Source: Siphonodentalium dalli
Lineage: Eukaryota; Mollusca; Scaphopoda; Gadilida; Siphonodentaliidae
Length of the DNA: 64,000 bases
Assembly (NCBI GenBank): GCA_032622095.1
Contig: CP136061.1
Coordinates: 231,940,944 to 232,004,943 of the forward strand
Reading direction: 5' to 3'
Of the stretch, positions 35,968-51,950 are shown piece by piece. The notes under the pieces were generated by a model, which did not search any database, had not been told where the DNA came from, and worked only from the letters and a program-made list of their open reading frames with translations. The number at the start of each line of letters is the position of its first letter. Position 1 is the first letter of the stretch. The position numbers were made by a program, and so were the translations under genes.

Positions 35968-38900
35968 TCGAGACTTACCCGTAAGTTGTATGTCCGAGAC
36001 TTACCCGTTGGTTGTATGTACGAGACTTATCCGTTAGTTGTATGTACGAGACTTACCCGTTAGTTGTATGTTCGAGACTTACCCGTTAGTTGTATGTTCG
36101 AGACTTATCCGTTAGTTGTATGTTCGAGACTTACCCGTAAGTTGTATGTTCGAGACTTACCCGTTGGTTGTATGTACGAGACTTATCCGTTAGTTGTATG
36201 TACGAGACTTACCCGTTAGTTGTATGTACGAGACTTATCCGTTAGTTGTATGTACGAGACTTACCCGTAAGTTGTATGTACGAGACTTATCCGTTAGTTG
36301 TATGTACGAGACTTACCCGTAAGTTGTATGTACGAGACTTACCCGTTAGTTGTATGTACGAGACTTACCCGTTAGTTGTATGTTCGAGACTTACCCGTAA
36401 GTTGTATGTTCGAGACTTACCCGTTGGTTGTATGTACGAGACTTATCCGTTAGTTGTATGTACGAGACTTACCCGTTAGTTGTATGTACGAGACTTACCC
36501 GTAAGTTGTATGTACGAGACTTATCCGTTAGTTGTATGTACGAGACTTACCCGTAAGTTGTATGTACGAGACTTATCCGTTAGTTGTATGTACGAGACTT
36601 ACCCGTAAGTTGTATGTACGAGACTTACCCGTTAGTTGTATGTACGAGACTTACCCGTTAGTTGTATGTTCGAGACTTACCCGTAAGTTGTATGTTCGAG
36701 ACTTACCCGTTGGTTGTATGTACGAGACTTATCCGTTAGTTGTATGTACGAGACTTACCCGTTAGTTGTATGTTCGAGACTTACCCGTTAGTTGTATGTT
36801 CGAGACTTATCCGTTAGTTGTATGTTCGAGACTTACCCGTAAGTTGTATGTTCGAGACTTACCCGTTGGTTGTATGTACGAGACTTATCCGTTAGTTGTA
36901 TGTACGAGACTTACCCGTTAGTTGTATGTTCGAGACTTACCCGTAAGTTGTATGTTCGAGACTTACCCGTTGGTTGTATGTACGAGACTTACCCGTTAGT
37001 TGTATGTTCGAGACTTACCCGTAAGTTGTATGTTCGAGACTTACCCGTTGGTTGTATGTACGAGACTTACCCGTTGGTTGTATGTACGAGACTTATCCGT
37101 TAGTTGTATGTACGAGACTTATCCGTTAGTTGTATGTTCGAGACTTACCCGTAAGTTGTATGTACGAGACTTATCCGTTAGTTGTATGTTCGAGACTTAC
37201 CCGTTAGTTGCATGTACGAGACTTATCCGTTAGTTGTATGTACGAGACTTATCCGTTAGTTGTATGTACGAGACTTATCCGTTAGTTGTATGTACGAGAC
37301 TTATCCGTTAGTTGTATGTACGAGACTTATCCGTTAGTTGTATGTACGAGACTTATCCGTTAGTTGTATGTACGAGACTTACCCGTTGGTTGTATGTTCG
37401 AGACTTACCCGTTAGTTGTATGTACGAGACTTATCCGTTAGTTGTATGTACGAGACTTATCCGTTAGTTGTATGTACGAGACTTACCCGTTAGTTACATG
37501 TACGAGACTTACCCGTTAGTTGTATGTACGAGACTTATCCGTTAGTTGTATGTACGAGACTTATCCGTTAGTTGTATGTACGAGACTTATCCGTTAGTTG
37601 TATGTACGAGACTTATCCGTTAGTTGTATGTACGAGACTTATCCGTTAGTTGTATGTACGAGACTTACCCGTTGGTTGTATGTTCGAGACTTAACCGTTT
37701 GTTGTATGTAAGAGACTCACCCGTTAGTTGCATGTACGAGACTTACCCGTTTGTTGTATGTACGAGACTTATCCGTTAGTTGTATGTACGAGACTTACCC
37801 GTTAGTTGCATGTACGAGACTTACCCGTTAGTTATATGTACGAGACTTATCCGTTAGTTGTATGTACGAGACTTACCCGTTAGTTGTATGTACGAGACTT
37901 ACCCGTTAGTTGTATGTACGAGACTTACATGTTAGTTGTATGTACGAGACTTACCCGTTAGTTGTATGTTCGAGACTTACCCGTTAGTTGTATGTACGAG
38001 ACTTATCCGTTAGTTGTATGTACGAGACTTACCCGTTAGTTGTATGTACGAGACTTACCCGTTAGTTGTATGTACGAGACTTATCCGTTAGTTGTATGTA
38101 CGAGACTTATCCGTTAGTTGTATGTACGAGACTTACCCGTTAGTTGTATGTACGAGACTTACCCGTTAGTTGTATGTACGAGACTTATCCGTTAGTTGTA
38201 TGTACGAGACTTACCCGTTAGTTGTATGTACGAGACTTATCCGTTAGTTGTATGTACGAGACTTATCCGTTAGTTGTATGTACGAGACTTATCCGTTAGT
38301 TGTATGTACGAGACTTACCCGTTAGTTGTATGTACGAGACTTACCCGTTAGTTGTATGTACGAGACTTATCCGTTAGTTGTATGTACGAGACTTACCCGT
38401 TAGTTGTATGTACGAGACTTATCCGTTAGTTGTATGTACGAGACTTATCCGTTAGTTGTATGTACGAGACTTATCCGTTAGTTGTATGTACGAGACTTAC
38501 CCGTTAGTTGTATGTACGAGACTTATCCGTTAGTTGTATGTACGAGACTTACCCGTTAGTTGTATGTACGAGACTTACCCGTTAGTTGTATGTACGAGAC
38601 TTATCCGTTAGTTGTATGTACGAGACTTATCCGTTAGTTGTATGTACGAGACTTACCCGTTAGTTGTATGTACGAGACTTACCCGTTAGTTGTATGTACG
38701 AGACTTACCCGTTAGTTGTATGTACGAGACTTACCCGTTAGTTGTATGTACGAGACTTACCCGTTAGTTGTATGTACGAGACTTACCTGTTAGTTGTATG
38801 TACGAGACTTACTCGTTAGTTGTATGTACGAGACTTACTCGTTAGTTGTATGTACGAGACTTACCTGTTAGTTGTATGTACGAGACTTACCTGTTAGTTG

Positions 38901-41900
38901 TATGTACGAGACTTACCTGTTAGTTGTATGTACGAGACTTACCTGTTAGTTGTATGTACGAGACTTACCCGTTAGTTGTATGTACGAGACTTACCCGTTA
39001 GTTGTATGTACGAGACTTACCTGTTAGTTGTATGTACGAGACTTACCCGTTAGTTGTATGTACGAGACTTACCTGTTAGTTGTATGTACGAGACTTACCT
39101 GTTAGTTGTATGTACGAGACTTATCTGTTAGTTGTATGTACGAGACTTATCCGTTAGTTGTATGTACGAGACTTACCTGTTAGTTGTATGTACGAGACTT
39201 ACCCGTTAGTTGTATGTACGAGACTTAACCGTTAGTTGTATGTACGAGACTTATCCGTTAGTTGTATGTACGAGACTTAACCGTTAGTTGTATGTACGAG
39301 ACTTAACCGTTAGTTGTATGTACGAGACTTAACCGTTAGTTGTATGTACGAGACTTACCCGTTAGTTGTATGTACGAGACTTACCCGTTAGTTGTATGTA
39401 CGAGACTTATCCGTTAGTTGTATGTACGAGACTTAACCGTTAGTTGTATGTACGAGACTTACCCGTTAGTTGTATGTACGAGACTTAACCGTTAGTTGTA
39501 TGTACGAGACTTACCCGTTAGTTGTATGTACGAGACTTACCCGTTAGTTGTATGTACGAGACTTATCCGTTAGTTGTATGTACGAGACTTATCTGTTAGT
39601 TGTATGTACGAGACTTATCCGTTAGTTGTATGTACGAGACTTAACCGTTAGTTGTATGTACGAGACTTACATGTTAGTTGTATGTACGAGACTTAACCGT
39701 TAGTTGCATGTACGAGACTTAACCGTTAGTTGTATGTACGAGACTTATCCGTTAGTTGTATGTACGAGACTTATCTGTTAGTTGTATGTACGAGACTTAA
39801 CCGTTAGTTGCATGTACGAGACTTAACCGTTAGTTGTATGTACGAGACTTAACCGTTAGTTGCATGTACGAGACTTATCCGTTAGTTATATGTACGAGAC
39901 TTAACCGTTAGTTGCATGTACGAGACTTAACCGTTAGTTGTATGTACGAGACTTAACCGTTAGTTGCATGTACGAGACTTATCCGTTAGTTTTATGTACG
40001 AGACTTAACCGTTAGTTGCATGTACGATACTTAACCGTTAGTTGCATGTACGAGACTTACCTGTTAGTTGTATGTACGAGACTTAACCGTTAGTTGCATG
40101 TACGAGACTTAACCGTTAGTTGTATGTACGAGACTTAACCGTTAGTTGCATGTACGAGACTTATCCGTTAGTTGTATGTACGAGACTTAACCGTTAGTTG
40201 CATGTACGAGACTTAACCGTTAGTTGTATGTACGAGACTTATCTGTTAGTTGTATGTACGAGACTTATCTGTTAGTTGTATGTACGAGACTTAACCGTTA
40301 GTTGCATGTACGAGACTTAACCGTTAGTTGTATGTACGAGACTTAACCGTTAGTTGTATGTACGAGACTTATCCGTTAGTTGTATGTACGAGACTTAACC
40401 GTTAGTTGCATGTACGAGACTTAACCGTTAGTTGTATGTACGAGACTTATCTGTTAGTTGTATGTACGAGACTTATCCGTTAGTTGTATGTACGAGACTT
40501 ATCCGTTAGTTGTATGTACGAGACTTAACCGTTAGTTGCATGTACGAGACTTAACCGTTAGTTGCATGTACGAGACTTACCTGTTAGTTGTATGTACGAG
40601 ACTTAACCGTTAGTTGCATGTACGAGACTTAACCGTTAGTTGCATGTACGAGACTTATCCGTTAGTTGTATGTACGAGACTTAACCGTTAGTTGCATGTA
40701 CGAGACTTAACCGTTAGTTGTATGTACGAGACTTATCTGTTAGTTGTATGTACGAGACTTATCTGTTAGTTGTATGTACGAGACTTAACCGTTAGTTGCA
40801 TGTACGAGACTTAACCGTTAGTTGTATGTACGAGACTTATCCGTTAGTTGTATGTACGAGACTTATCCGTTAGTTGTATGTACGAGACTTAACCGTTAGT
40901 TGCATGTACGAGACTTATCCGTTAGTTGTATGTACGAGACTTAACCGTTAGTTGCATGTACGAGACTTAACCGTTAGTTGCATGTACGAGACTTATCCGT
41001 TAGTTGTATGTACGATACTTATCCGTTAGTTGTATGTACGAGACTTAACCGTTAGTTGTATGTACGAGACTTATCCGTTAGTTGTATGTACGAGACTTAT
41101 CCGTTAGTTGTATGTACGAGACTTATCCGTTAGTTGTATGTACGAGACTTAACCGTTAGTTGCATGTACGAGACTTAACCGTTAGTTGCATGTACGAGAC
41201 TTACCTGTTAGTTGTATGTACGAGACTTATCCGTTAGTTGCATGTACGAGACTTAACCGTTAGTTGCATGTACGAGACTTACCTGTTAGTTGTATGTACG
41301 AGACTTAACCGTTAGTTGTATGTACGAGACTTAACCGTTATTTGTATGTACGAGACTTAACCGTTAGTTGCATGTACGAGACTTAACCGTTAGTTGCATG
41401 TACGAGACTTAACCGTTAGTTGCATGTACGAGACTTAACCGTTAGTTGCATGTACGAGACTTACCTGTTAGTTGTATGTACGAGACTTAACCGTTAGTTG
41501 CATGTACGAGACTTAACCGTTAGTTGCATGTACGAGACTTAACCGTTAGTTGTATGTACGAGACTTAACCGTTAGTTGCATGTACGATACTTAACCGTTA
41601 GTTGCATGTACGATACTTAACCGTTAGTTGCATGTACGAGACTTACCTGTTAGTTGTATGTACGAGACTTAACCGTTAGTTGTATGTACGAGACTTAACC
41701 GTTAGTTGCATGTACGAGACTTAACCGTTAGTTGTATGTACGAGACTTAACCGTTAGTTGCATGTACGAGACTTAACCGTTAGTTGTATGTACGATACTT
41801 AACCGTTAGTTGCATGTACGAGACTTACCCGTTAGTTGTATGTACGAGACTTAACCGTTAGTTGTATGTACGAGACTTAACCGTTAGTTGCATGTACGAG

Positions 41901-44900
41901 ACTTATCCGTTAGTTGTATGTACGAGACTTAACCGTTAGTTGCATGTACGAGACTTAACCGTTAGTTGCATGTACGAGACTTAACCGTTAGTTGTATGTA
42001 CGAGACTTACCTGTTAGTTGTATGTACGAGACTTAACCGTTAGTTGCATGTACGAGACTTAACCGTTAGTTGTATGTACGAGACTTACCTGTTAGTTGTA
42101 TGTACGAGACTTAACCGTTAGTTGCATGTACGATACTTAACCGTTAGTTGCATGTACGAGACTTATCCGTTAGTTGCATGTACGAGACTTATCCGTTAGT
42201 TGTATGTACGAGACTTAACCGTTAGTTGCATGTACGAGACTTAACCGTTAGTTGCATGTACGAGACTTAACCGTTAGTTGCATGTACGAGACTTAACCGT
42301 TAGTAGCATGTACGAGACTTAACCGTTAGTTGTATGTACGAGACTTACCTGTTAGTTGTATGTACGAGACTCACCCGTTAGTTGTATGTACGAGACTTAA
42401 CCGTTAGTTGCATGTACGAGACTTAACCGTTAGTTGTATGTACGAGACTTAACCGTTAGTTGCATGTACGAGACTTAACCGTTAGTTGCATGTACGAGAC
42501 TTAACCGTTAGTTGCATGTACGAGACTTAACCGTTAGTTGCATGTACGAGACTTAACCGTTAGTTGTATGTACGAGACTTACCTGTTAGTTGTATGTACG
42601 AGACTCACCCGTTAGTTGTATGTACGAGACTCACCCGTTAGTTGTATGTACGAGACTTAACCGTTAGTTGCATGTACGAGACTTACCCGTTAGTTGTATG
42701 TACGAGACTTAACCGTTAGTTGTATGTACGAGACTTAACCGTTAGTTGTATGTACGAGACTTAACCGTTAGTTGTATGTACGAGACTTAACCGTTAGTTG
42801 CATGTACGAGACTTAACCGTTAGTTGTATGTACGAGACTTACCTGTTAGTTGTATGTACGAGACTCACCCGTTAGTTGTATGTACGAGACTTAACCGTTA
42901 GTTGCATGTACGAGACTTAACCGTTAGTTGTATGTACGAGACTTAACCGTTAGTTGTATGTACGAGACTTAACCGTTAGTTGTATGTACGAGACTTACCT
43001 GTTAGTTGTATGTACGAGACTCACCCGTTAGTTGTATGTACGAGACTTACCTGTTAGTTGTATGTACGAGACTTACCTGTTAGTTGTATGTACGAGACTT
43101 ATCCGTTAGTTGTATGTACGAGACTTACATGTTAGTTGTATGTACGAGACTTATCCGTTAGTTGTATGTACGAGACTTATCCGTTAGTTGTATGTACGAG
43201 ACTTATCCGTTAGTTGTATGTACGAGACTTACATGTTAGTTGTATGTACGAGACTTACCCGTTAGTTGTATGTACGAGACTTATCTGTTAGTTGTATGTA
43301 CGAGACTTATCTGTTAGTTGTATGTACGAGACTTATCTGTTAGTTGTATGTACGAGACTTAACTGTTAGTTGTATGTACGAGACTTATCTGTTAGTTGTA
43401 TGTACGAGACTTATCTGTTAGTTGTATGTACGAGACTTAACCGTTAGTTGTATGTACGAGACTTACCCGTTAGTTGTATGTACGAGACTTAACTGTTAGT
43501 TGTATGTACGAGACTTATCTGTTAGTTGTATGTACGAGACTTATCTGTTAGTTGTATGTACGAGACTTAACCGTTAGTTGTATGTACGAGACTTATCCGT
43601 TAGTTGTATGTACGAGACTTACCTGTTAGTTGTATGTACGAGACTTAACCGTTAGTTGTATGTACGATACTTATCTGTTAGTTGCATGTACGAGACTTAT
43701 CCGTTAGTTGTATGTACGAGACTTACCCGTTAGTTGTATGTACGATACTTAACTGTTAGTTGTATGTACGAGACTTAACTGTTAGTTGTATGTACGAGAC
43801 TTATCTGTTAGTTGTATGTACGAGACTTATCTGTTAGTTGTATGTACGAGACTTAACCGTTAGTTGTATGTACGAGACTTATCCGTTAGTTGTATGTACG
43901 AGACTTACCCGTTAGTTGTATGTACGAGACTTATCCGTTAGTTGTATGTACGAGACTTATCTGTTAGTTGCATGTACGAGACTTATCCGTTAGTTGTATG
44001 TACGAGACTTACCCGTTAGTTGTATGTACGATACTTAACCGTTAGTTGTATGTACGAGACTTAACCGTTAGTTGTATGTACGATACTTATCCGTTAGTTG
44101 TATGTACGAGACTTAACCGTTAGTTGTATGTACGAGACTTACCTGTTAGTTGTATGTACGAGACTTACCTGTTAGTTGTATGTACGATACTTAACCGTTA
44201 GTTGCATGTACGAGACTTAACCGTTAGTTGTATGTACGAGACTTAACCGTTAGTTGTATGTACGAGACTTAACCGTTAGTTGTATGTACGAGACTTAACC
44301 GTTAGTTGTATGTACGAGACTTAACCGTTAGTTGTATGTACGATACTTAACCGTTAGTTGCATGTACGAGACTTAACCGTTAGTTGTATGTACGAGACTT
44401 AACCGTTAGTTGTATGTACGATACTTAACCGTTAGTTGCATGTACGAGACTTAACCGTTAGTTGCATGTACGAGACTTAACCGTTAGTTGTATGTACGAG
44501 ACTTAACCGTTAGTTGTATGTACGAGACTTAACCGTTAGTTGTATGTACGATACTTAACCGTTAGTTGTATGTACGAGACTTATCTGTTAGTTGTATGTA
44601 CGATACTTACCTGTTAGTTGTATGTACGATACTTAACCGTTAGTTGCATGTACGAGACTTAACCGTTAGTTGTATGTACGAGACTTATCTGTTAGTTGTA
44701 TGTACGAGACTTATCTGTTAGTTGTATGTACGAGACTTACCCGTTAGTTGTATGTACGAGACTTACCCGTTAGTTGTATGTACGATACTTAACCGTTAGT
44801 TGTATGTACGAGACTTAACCGTTAGTTGTATGTACGATACTTACCCGTTAGTTGTATGTACGATACTTATCCGTTAGTTGTATGTACGATACTTATCCGT

Positions 44901-46619
44901 TAGTTGTATGTACGAGACTTATCCGTTAGTTGTATGTACGATACTTAACCGTTAGTTGCATGTACGAGACTTAACCGTTAGTTGCATGTACGAGACTTAA
45001 CCGTTAGTTGTATGTACGATACTTAACCGTTAGTTGTATGTACGAGACTTAACCGTTAGTTGTATGTACGAGACTTAACCGTTAGTTGTATGTACGAGAC
45101 TTACCCGTTAGTTGTATGTACGATACTTAACCGTTAGTTGTATGTACGAGACTTAACCGTTAGTTGTATGTACGATACTTAACCGTTAGTTGTATGTACG
45201 AGACTTACCCGTTAGTTGTATGTACGAGACTTACCCGTTAGTTGTATGTACGATACTTAACCGTTAGTTGTATGTACGAGACTTACCTGTTAGTTGTATG
45301 TACGATACTTAACCGTTAGTTGTATGTACGATACTTAACCGTTAGTTGTATGTACGATACTTAACCGTTAGTTGTATGTACGATACTTAACCGTTAGTTG
45401 TATGTACGAGACTTACCCGTTAGTTGTATGTACGAGACTTACCCGTTAGTTGTATGTACGATACTTAACCGTTAGTTGTATGTACGAGACTTAACCGTTA
45501 GTTGTATGTACGATACTTAACCGTTAGTTGCATGTACGAGACTTAACCGTTAGTTGTATGTACGAGACTTAACCGTTAGTTGTATGTACGAGACTTAACC
45601 GTTAGTTGTATGTACGATACTTAACCGTTAGTTGCATGTACGAGACTTAACCGTTAGTTGCATGTACGAGACTTAACCGTTAGTTGTATGTACGAGACTT
45701 AACCGTTAGTTGTATGTACGAGACTTAACCGTTAGTTGTATATACGATACTTAACCGTTAGTTGTATGTACGATACTTACCCGTTAGTTGTATGTACGAG
45801 ACTTAACCGTTAGTTGTATGTACGATACTTAACCGTTAGTTGCATGTACGAGACTTAACCGTTAGTTGTATGTACGAGACTTATCTGTTAGTTGTATGTA
45901 CGAGACTTATCTGTTAGTTGTATGTACGAGACTTATCTGTTAGTTGTATGTACGAGACTTAACCGTTAGTTGTATGTACGAGACTTAACCGTTAGTTGTA
46001 TGTACGATACTTAACCGTTAGTTGTATGTACGAGACTTAACCGTTAGTTGTATGTACGAGACTTATCCGTTAGTTGTATGTACGAGACTTATCTGTTAGT
46101 TGTATGTACGAGACTTAACCGTTAGTTGTATGTACGAGACTTATCCGTTAGTTGTATGTACGAGACTTAACCGTTAGTTGCATGTACGAGACTTAACCGT
46201 TAGTTGTATGTACGAGACTTAACCGTTAGTTGCATGTACGAGACTTAACCGTTAGTTGTATGTACGAGACTTATCTGTTAGTTGTATGTACGAGACTTAT
46301 CTGTTAGTTGTATGTACGAGACTTATCTGTTAGTTGTATGTACGAGACTTAACCGTTAGTTGTATGTACGAGACTTATCCGTTAGTTGTATGTACGAGAC
46401 TTATCTGTTAGTTGTATGTACGAGACTTAACCGTTAGTTGTATGTACGAGACTTAACCGTTAGTTGTATGTACGAGACTTATCCGTTAGTTGTATGTACG
46501 AGACTTACCTGTTAGTTGTATGTACGAGACTTATCTGTTAGTTGCATGTACGAGACTTAACCGTTAGTTGTATGTACGAGACTTAACCGTTAGTTGTATG
46601 TACGAGACTTAACCGTTAG

Positions 46620-47480
46620 TTGTATGTACGATACTTAACCGTTAGTTGCATGTACGAGACTTAACCGTTAGTTGTATGTACGAGACTTATCTGTTAGTTG
46701 TATGTACGAGACTTAACCGTTAGTTGTATGTACGAGACTTATCTGTTAGTTGCATGTACGAGACTTAACCGTTAGTTGTATGTACGAGACTTAACCGTTA
46801 GTTGTATGTACGATACTTAACCGTTAGTTGCATGTACGAGACTTAACCGTTAGTTGTATGTACGAGACTTAACCGTTAGTTGTATGTACGATACTTAACC
46901 GTTAGTTGCATGTACGAGACTTAACCGTTAGTTGTATGTACGAGACTTATCTGTTAGTTGTATGTACGAGACTTAACCGTTAGTTGTATGTACGAGACTT
47001 ATCTGTTAGTTGCATGTACGAGACTTAACCGTTAGTTGTATGTACGAGACTTAACCGTTAGTTGTATGTACGATACTTAACCGTTAGTTGCATGTACGAG
47101 ACTTAACCGTTAGTTGTATGTACGAGACTTAACCGTTAGTTGTATGTACGATACTTAACCGTTAGTTGCATGTACGAGACTTAACCGTTAGTTGTATGTA
47201 CGAGACTTATCTGTTAGTTGTATGTACGAGACTTAACCGTTAGTTGTATGTACGAGACTTATCTGTTAGTTGCATGTACGAGACTTAACCGTTAGTTGTA
47301 TGTACGAGACTTAACCGTTAGTTGTATGTACGATACTTAACCGTTAGTTGCATGTACGAGACTTAACCGTTAGTTGTATGTACGAGACTTAACCGTTAGT
47401 TGTATGTACGATACTTAACCGTTAGTTGCATGTACGAGACTTAACCGTTAGTTGTATGTACGAGACTTAACCGTTAGTTG
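46620..47480. repeat. 260-bp higher-order repeat, four copies
   Basis: The GATACTTAACC unit followed by a GCATG unit occurs at 46621, 46881, 47141 and 47401, each 260 bases (10 units) apart, with the same order of TTATCTG, TTAACC and GCATG variants between. The fourth copy loses the pattern shortly after its start. Confidence 0.75.
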
Positions 47481-50400
47481 TATGTACGATACTTAACCGT
47501 TAGTTGCATGTACGAGACTTAACCGTTAGTTGTATGTACGAGACTTATCTGTTAGTTGTATGTACGAGACTTAACCGTTAGTTGTATGTACGATACTTAA
47601 CCGTTAGTTGTATGTACGAGACTTACCGGTTAGTTGTATGTACGAGACTTATCCGTTAGTTGTATGTACGATACTTAACCGTTAGTTGTATGTACGATAC
47701 TTAACCGTTAGTTGTATGTACGAGACTTACCGGTTAGTTGTATGTACGAGACTTAACCGTTAGTTGTATGTACGATACTTAACCGTTAGTTGTATGTACG
47801 AGACTTACCGGTTAGTTGTATGTACGATACTTATCCGTTAGTTGTATGTACGATACTTAACCGTTAGTTGCATGTACGAGACTTAACCGTTAGTTGTATG
47901 TACGAGACTTAACCGTTAGTTGTATGTACGATACTTAACCGTTAGTTGTATGTACGAGACTTATCCGTTAGTTGTATGTACGAGACTTACCTGTTAGTTG
48001 TATGTACGAGACTTATCTGTTAGTTGCATGTACGAGACTTATCCGTTAGTTGTATGTACGAAACTTATCTGTTAGTTGCATGTACGAGACTTATCCGTTA
48101 GTTGTATGTACGAGACTTAACCGTTAGTTGTATGTACGATACTTAACCGTTAGTTGCATGTACGAGACTTAACCGTTAGTTGTATGTACGAGACTTAACC
48201 GTTAGTTGTATGTACGAGACTTAACCGTTAGTTGTATGTACGAGACTTAACCGTTAGTTGTATGTACGAGACTTAACCGTTAGTTGTATGTACGATACTT
48301 AACCGTTAGTTGCATGTACGAGACTTAACCGTTAGTTGTATGTACGAGACTTAACCGTTAGTTGTATGTACGAGACTTAACCGTTAGTTGTATGTACGAT
48401 ACTTAACCGTTAGTTGCATGTACGAGACTTAACCGTTAGTTGCATGTACGAGACTTAACCGTTAGTTGTATGTACGAGACTTAACCGTTAGTTGTATGTA
48501 CGAGACTTACCTGTTAGTTGTATGTACGAGACTTATCTGTTAGTTGCATGTACGAGACTTATCCGTTAGTTGTATGTACGAGACTTATCTGTTAGTTGTA
48601 TGTACGAGACTTAACCGTTAGTTGTATGTACGAGACTTAACCGTTAGTTGTATGTACGAGACTTAACCGTTAGTTGTATGTACGATACTTAACCGTTAGT
48701 TGCATGTACGAGACTTAACCGTTAGTTGTATGTACGAGACTTACCTGTTAGTTGTATGTACGATACTTAACCGTTAGTTGCATGTACGAGACTTAACCGT
48801 TAGTTGTATGTACGAGACTTACCTGTTAGTTGTATGTACGAGACTTAACCGTTAGTTGTATGTACGATACTTAACCGTTAGTTGCATGTACGAGACTTAA
48901 CCGTTAGTTGTATGTACGATACTTAACCGTTAGTTGCATGTACGATACTTACCTGTTAGTTGTATGTACGAGACTTAACCGTTAGTTGTATGTACGAAAC
49001 TTAACCGTTAGTTGTATGTACGATACTTACCTGTTAGTTGTATGTACGAGACTTATCCGTTAGTTGTATGTACGAGACTTAACCGTTAGTTGTATGTACG
49101 AGACTTAACCGTTAGTTGTATGTACGAGACTTAACCGTCAGTTGTATGTACGAGACTTAACCGTTAGTTGTATGTACGAGACTTAACCGTTAGTTGTATG
49201 TACGAGACTTAACTGTTAGTTGTATGTACGAGACTTAACCGTTAGTTGTATGTACGAGACTTACCCGTTAGTTGTATGTACGAGACTTACCTGTTAGTTG
49301 CATGTACGAGACTTAACCGTTAGTTGTATGTACGAGACTTAACCGTTAGTTGTATGTACGAGACTTAACCGTTAGTTGTATGTACGAGACTTAACCGTTA
49401 GTTGTATGTACGAGACTTATCTGTTAGTTGCATGTACGAGACTTATCCGTTAGTTGTATGTACGAGACTTAACCGTTAGTTGTATGTACGAGACTTAACC
49501 GTTAGTTGTATGTACGAGACTTAACCGTTAGTTGTATGTACGATACTTAACCGTTAGTTGCATGTACGAGACTTAACCGTTAGTTGTATGTACGATACTT
49601 AACCGTTAGTTGTATGTACGAGACTCACCCGTTAGTTGTATGTACGATACTTAACCGTTAGTTGCATGTACGAGACTTAACCGTTAGTTGTATGTACGAG
49701 ACTTAACCGTTAGTTGCATGTACGAGACTTAACCGTTAGTTGTATGTACGAGACTTAACCGTTAGTTGTATGTACGATACTTACCTGTTAGTTGTATGTA
49801 CGAGACTTATCCGTTAGTTGTATGTACGAGACTTAACCGTTAGTTGTATGTACGAGACTTAACCGTTAGTTGTATGTACGAGACTTAACCGTTAGTTGTA
49901 TGTACGAGACTTAACCGTTAGTTGTATGTACGAGACTTAACCGTTAGTTGTATGTACGAGACTTAACTGTTAGTTGTATGTACGAGACTTAACCGTTAGT
50001 TGTATGTACGAGACTTACCTGTTAGTTGTATGTACGAGACTTATCTGTTAGTTGCATGTACGAGACTTATCCGTTAGTTGTATGTACGAGACTTAACCGT
50101 TAGTTGTATGTACGAGACTTAACCGTTAGTTGTATGTACGAGACTTACCTGTTAGTTGTATGTACGAGACTTAACCGTTAGTTGTATGTACGAGACTTAA
50201 CCGTTAGTTGTATGTACGAGACTTACCTGTTAGTTGTATGTACGAGACTTACCTGTTAGTTGTATGTACGAGACTTAACCGTTAGTTGTATGTACGAGAC
50301 TTACCTGTTAGTTGTATGTACGAGACTTAACCGTTAGTTGTATGTACGAGACTTACCTGTTAGTTGTATGTACGAGACTTACCCGTTAGTTGTATGTACG

Positions 50401-50599
50401 AGACTTAACCGTTAGTTGTATGTACGAGACTTAACCGTTAGTTGTATGTACGAGACTTAACCGTTAGTTGTATGTACGAGACTTACCTGTTAGTTGTATG
50501 TACGAGACTTAACCGCTAGTTGTATGTACGAGACTTACCTGTTAGTTGTATGTACGAGACTTACCCGTTAGTTGTATGTACGAGACTTACCCGTTAGTT

Positions 50600-51950
50600 G
50601 TATGTACGAGACTTACCCGTTAGTTGTATGTACGAGACTTACCCGTTAGTTGTATGTACGAGACTTACCCGTTAGTTGTATGTACGAGACTTACCCGTTA
50701 GTTTTATGTACGAGACTTAACCGTTAGTTGTATGTACGAGACTTACCTGTTAGTTGTATGTACGAGACTTAACCGTTAGTTGTATGTACGAGACTCACCT
50801 GTTAGTTGTATGTACGAGACTTACCCGTTAGTTGTATGTACGAGACTTAACCGTTAGTTGTATGTACGAGACTTAACCGTTAGTTGTATGTACGAGACTT
50901 AACCGTTAGTTGTATGTACGAGACTTACCTGTTAGTTGTATGTACGAGACTTAACCGTTAGTTGTATGTACGAGACTTAACCGTTAGTTGTATGTACGAG
51001 ACTTACCTGTTAGTTGTATGTACGAGACTTAACCGTTAGTTGTATGTACGAGACTTAACCGTTAGTTGTATGTACGAGACTTAACCGTTAGTTGTATGTA
51101 CGAGACTTACCTGTTAGTTGTATGTACGAGACTTAACCGTTAGTTGTATGTACGAGACTTAACCGTTAGTTGTATGTACGAGACTTACCTGTTAGTTGTA
51201 TGTACGAGACTTAACCGTTAGTTGTATGTACGAGACTTAACCGTTAGTTGTATGTACGAGACTTAACCGTTAGTTGTATGTACGAGACTTACCCGTTAGT
51301 TGTATGTACGAGACTTACCCGTTAGTTGTATGTACGAGACTTACCCGTTAGTTGTATGTACGAGACTTAACCGTTAGTTGTATGTACGAGACTTACCTGT
51401 TAGTTGTATGTACGAGACTTAACCGTTAGTTGTATGTACGAGACTCACCTGTTAGTTGTATGTACGAGACTTACCCGTTAGTTGTATGTACGAGACTTAA
51501 CCGTTAGTTGTATGTACGAGACTTAACCGTTAGTTGTATGTACGAGACTTAACCGTTAGTTGTATGTACGAGACTTACCTGTTAGTTGTATGTACGAGAC
51601 TTAACCGTTAGTTGTATGTACGAGACTTAACCGTTAGTTGTATGTACGAGACTTACCTGTTAGTTGTATGTACGAGACTTAACCGTTAGTTGTATGTACG
51701 AGACTTAACCGTTAGTTGTATGTACGAGACTTAACCGTTAGTTGTATGTACGAGACTTACCTGTTAGTTGTATGTACGAGACTTAACCGTTAGTTGTATG
51801 TACGAGACTTAACCGTTAGTTGTATGTACGAGACTTACCTGTTAGTTGTATGTACGAGACTTAACCGTTAGTTGTATGTACGAGACTTAACCGTTAGTTG
51901 TATGTACGAGACTTAACCGTTAGTTGTATGTACGAGACTTACCTGTTAGT
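50600..51950. repeat. 650-bp duplication within the 26-bp array
   Basis: The rare TCACCTG unit at about 50794 and 51444 is embedded in the same order of TTAACC and TTACCTG units in both places, giving a 25-unit repeat. Another TCACCTG at about 52354 has a different neighbourhood and does not appear to be a third copy. Edges were judged by eye. Confidence 0.6.

Noticed and set aside
17603-37233. Numerous open frames of 60-155 codons in the 26-bp array (repeating RDLPVSCM, ETYPLVVC and RLTR)
   Set aside because: Three 26-bp units make 78 bases, so one reading rotates through three frames. The frame stays open only where variants such as TGG, AAG or TTT replace the TAG. All such frames are repeats of the same 26-residue pattern and end at ordinary units.
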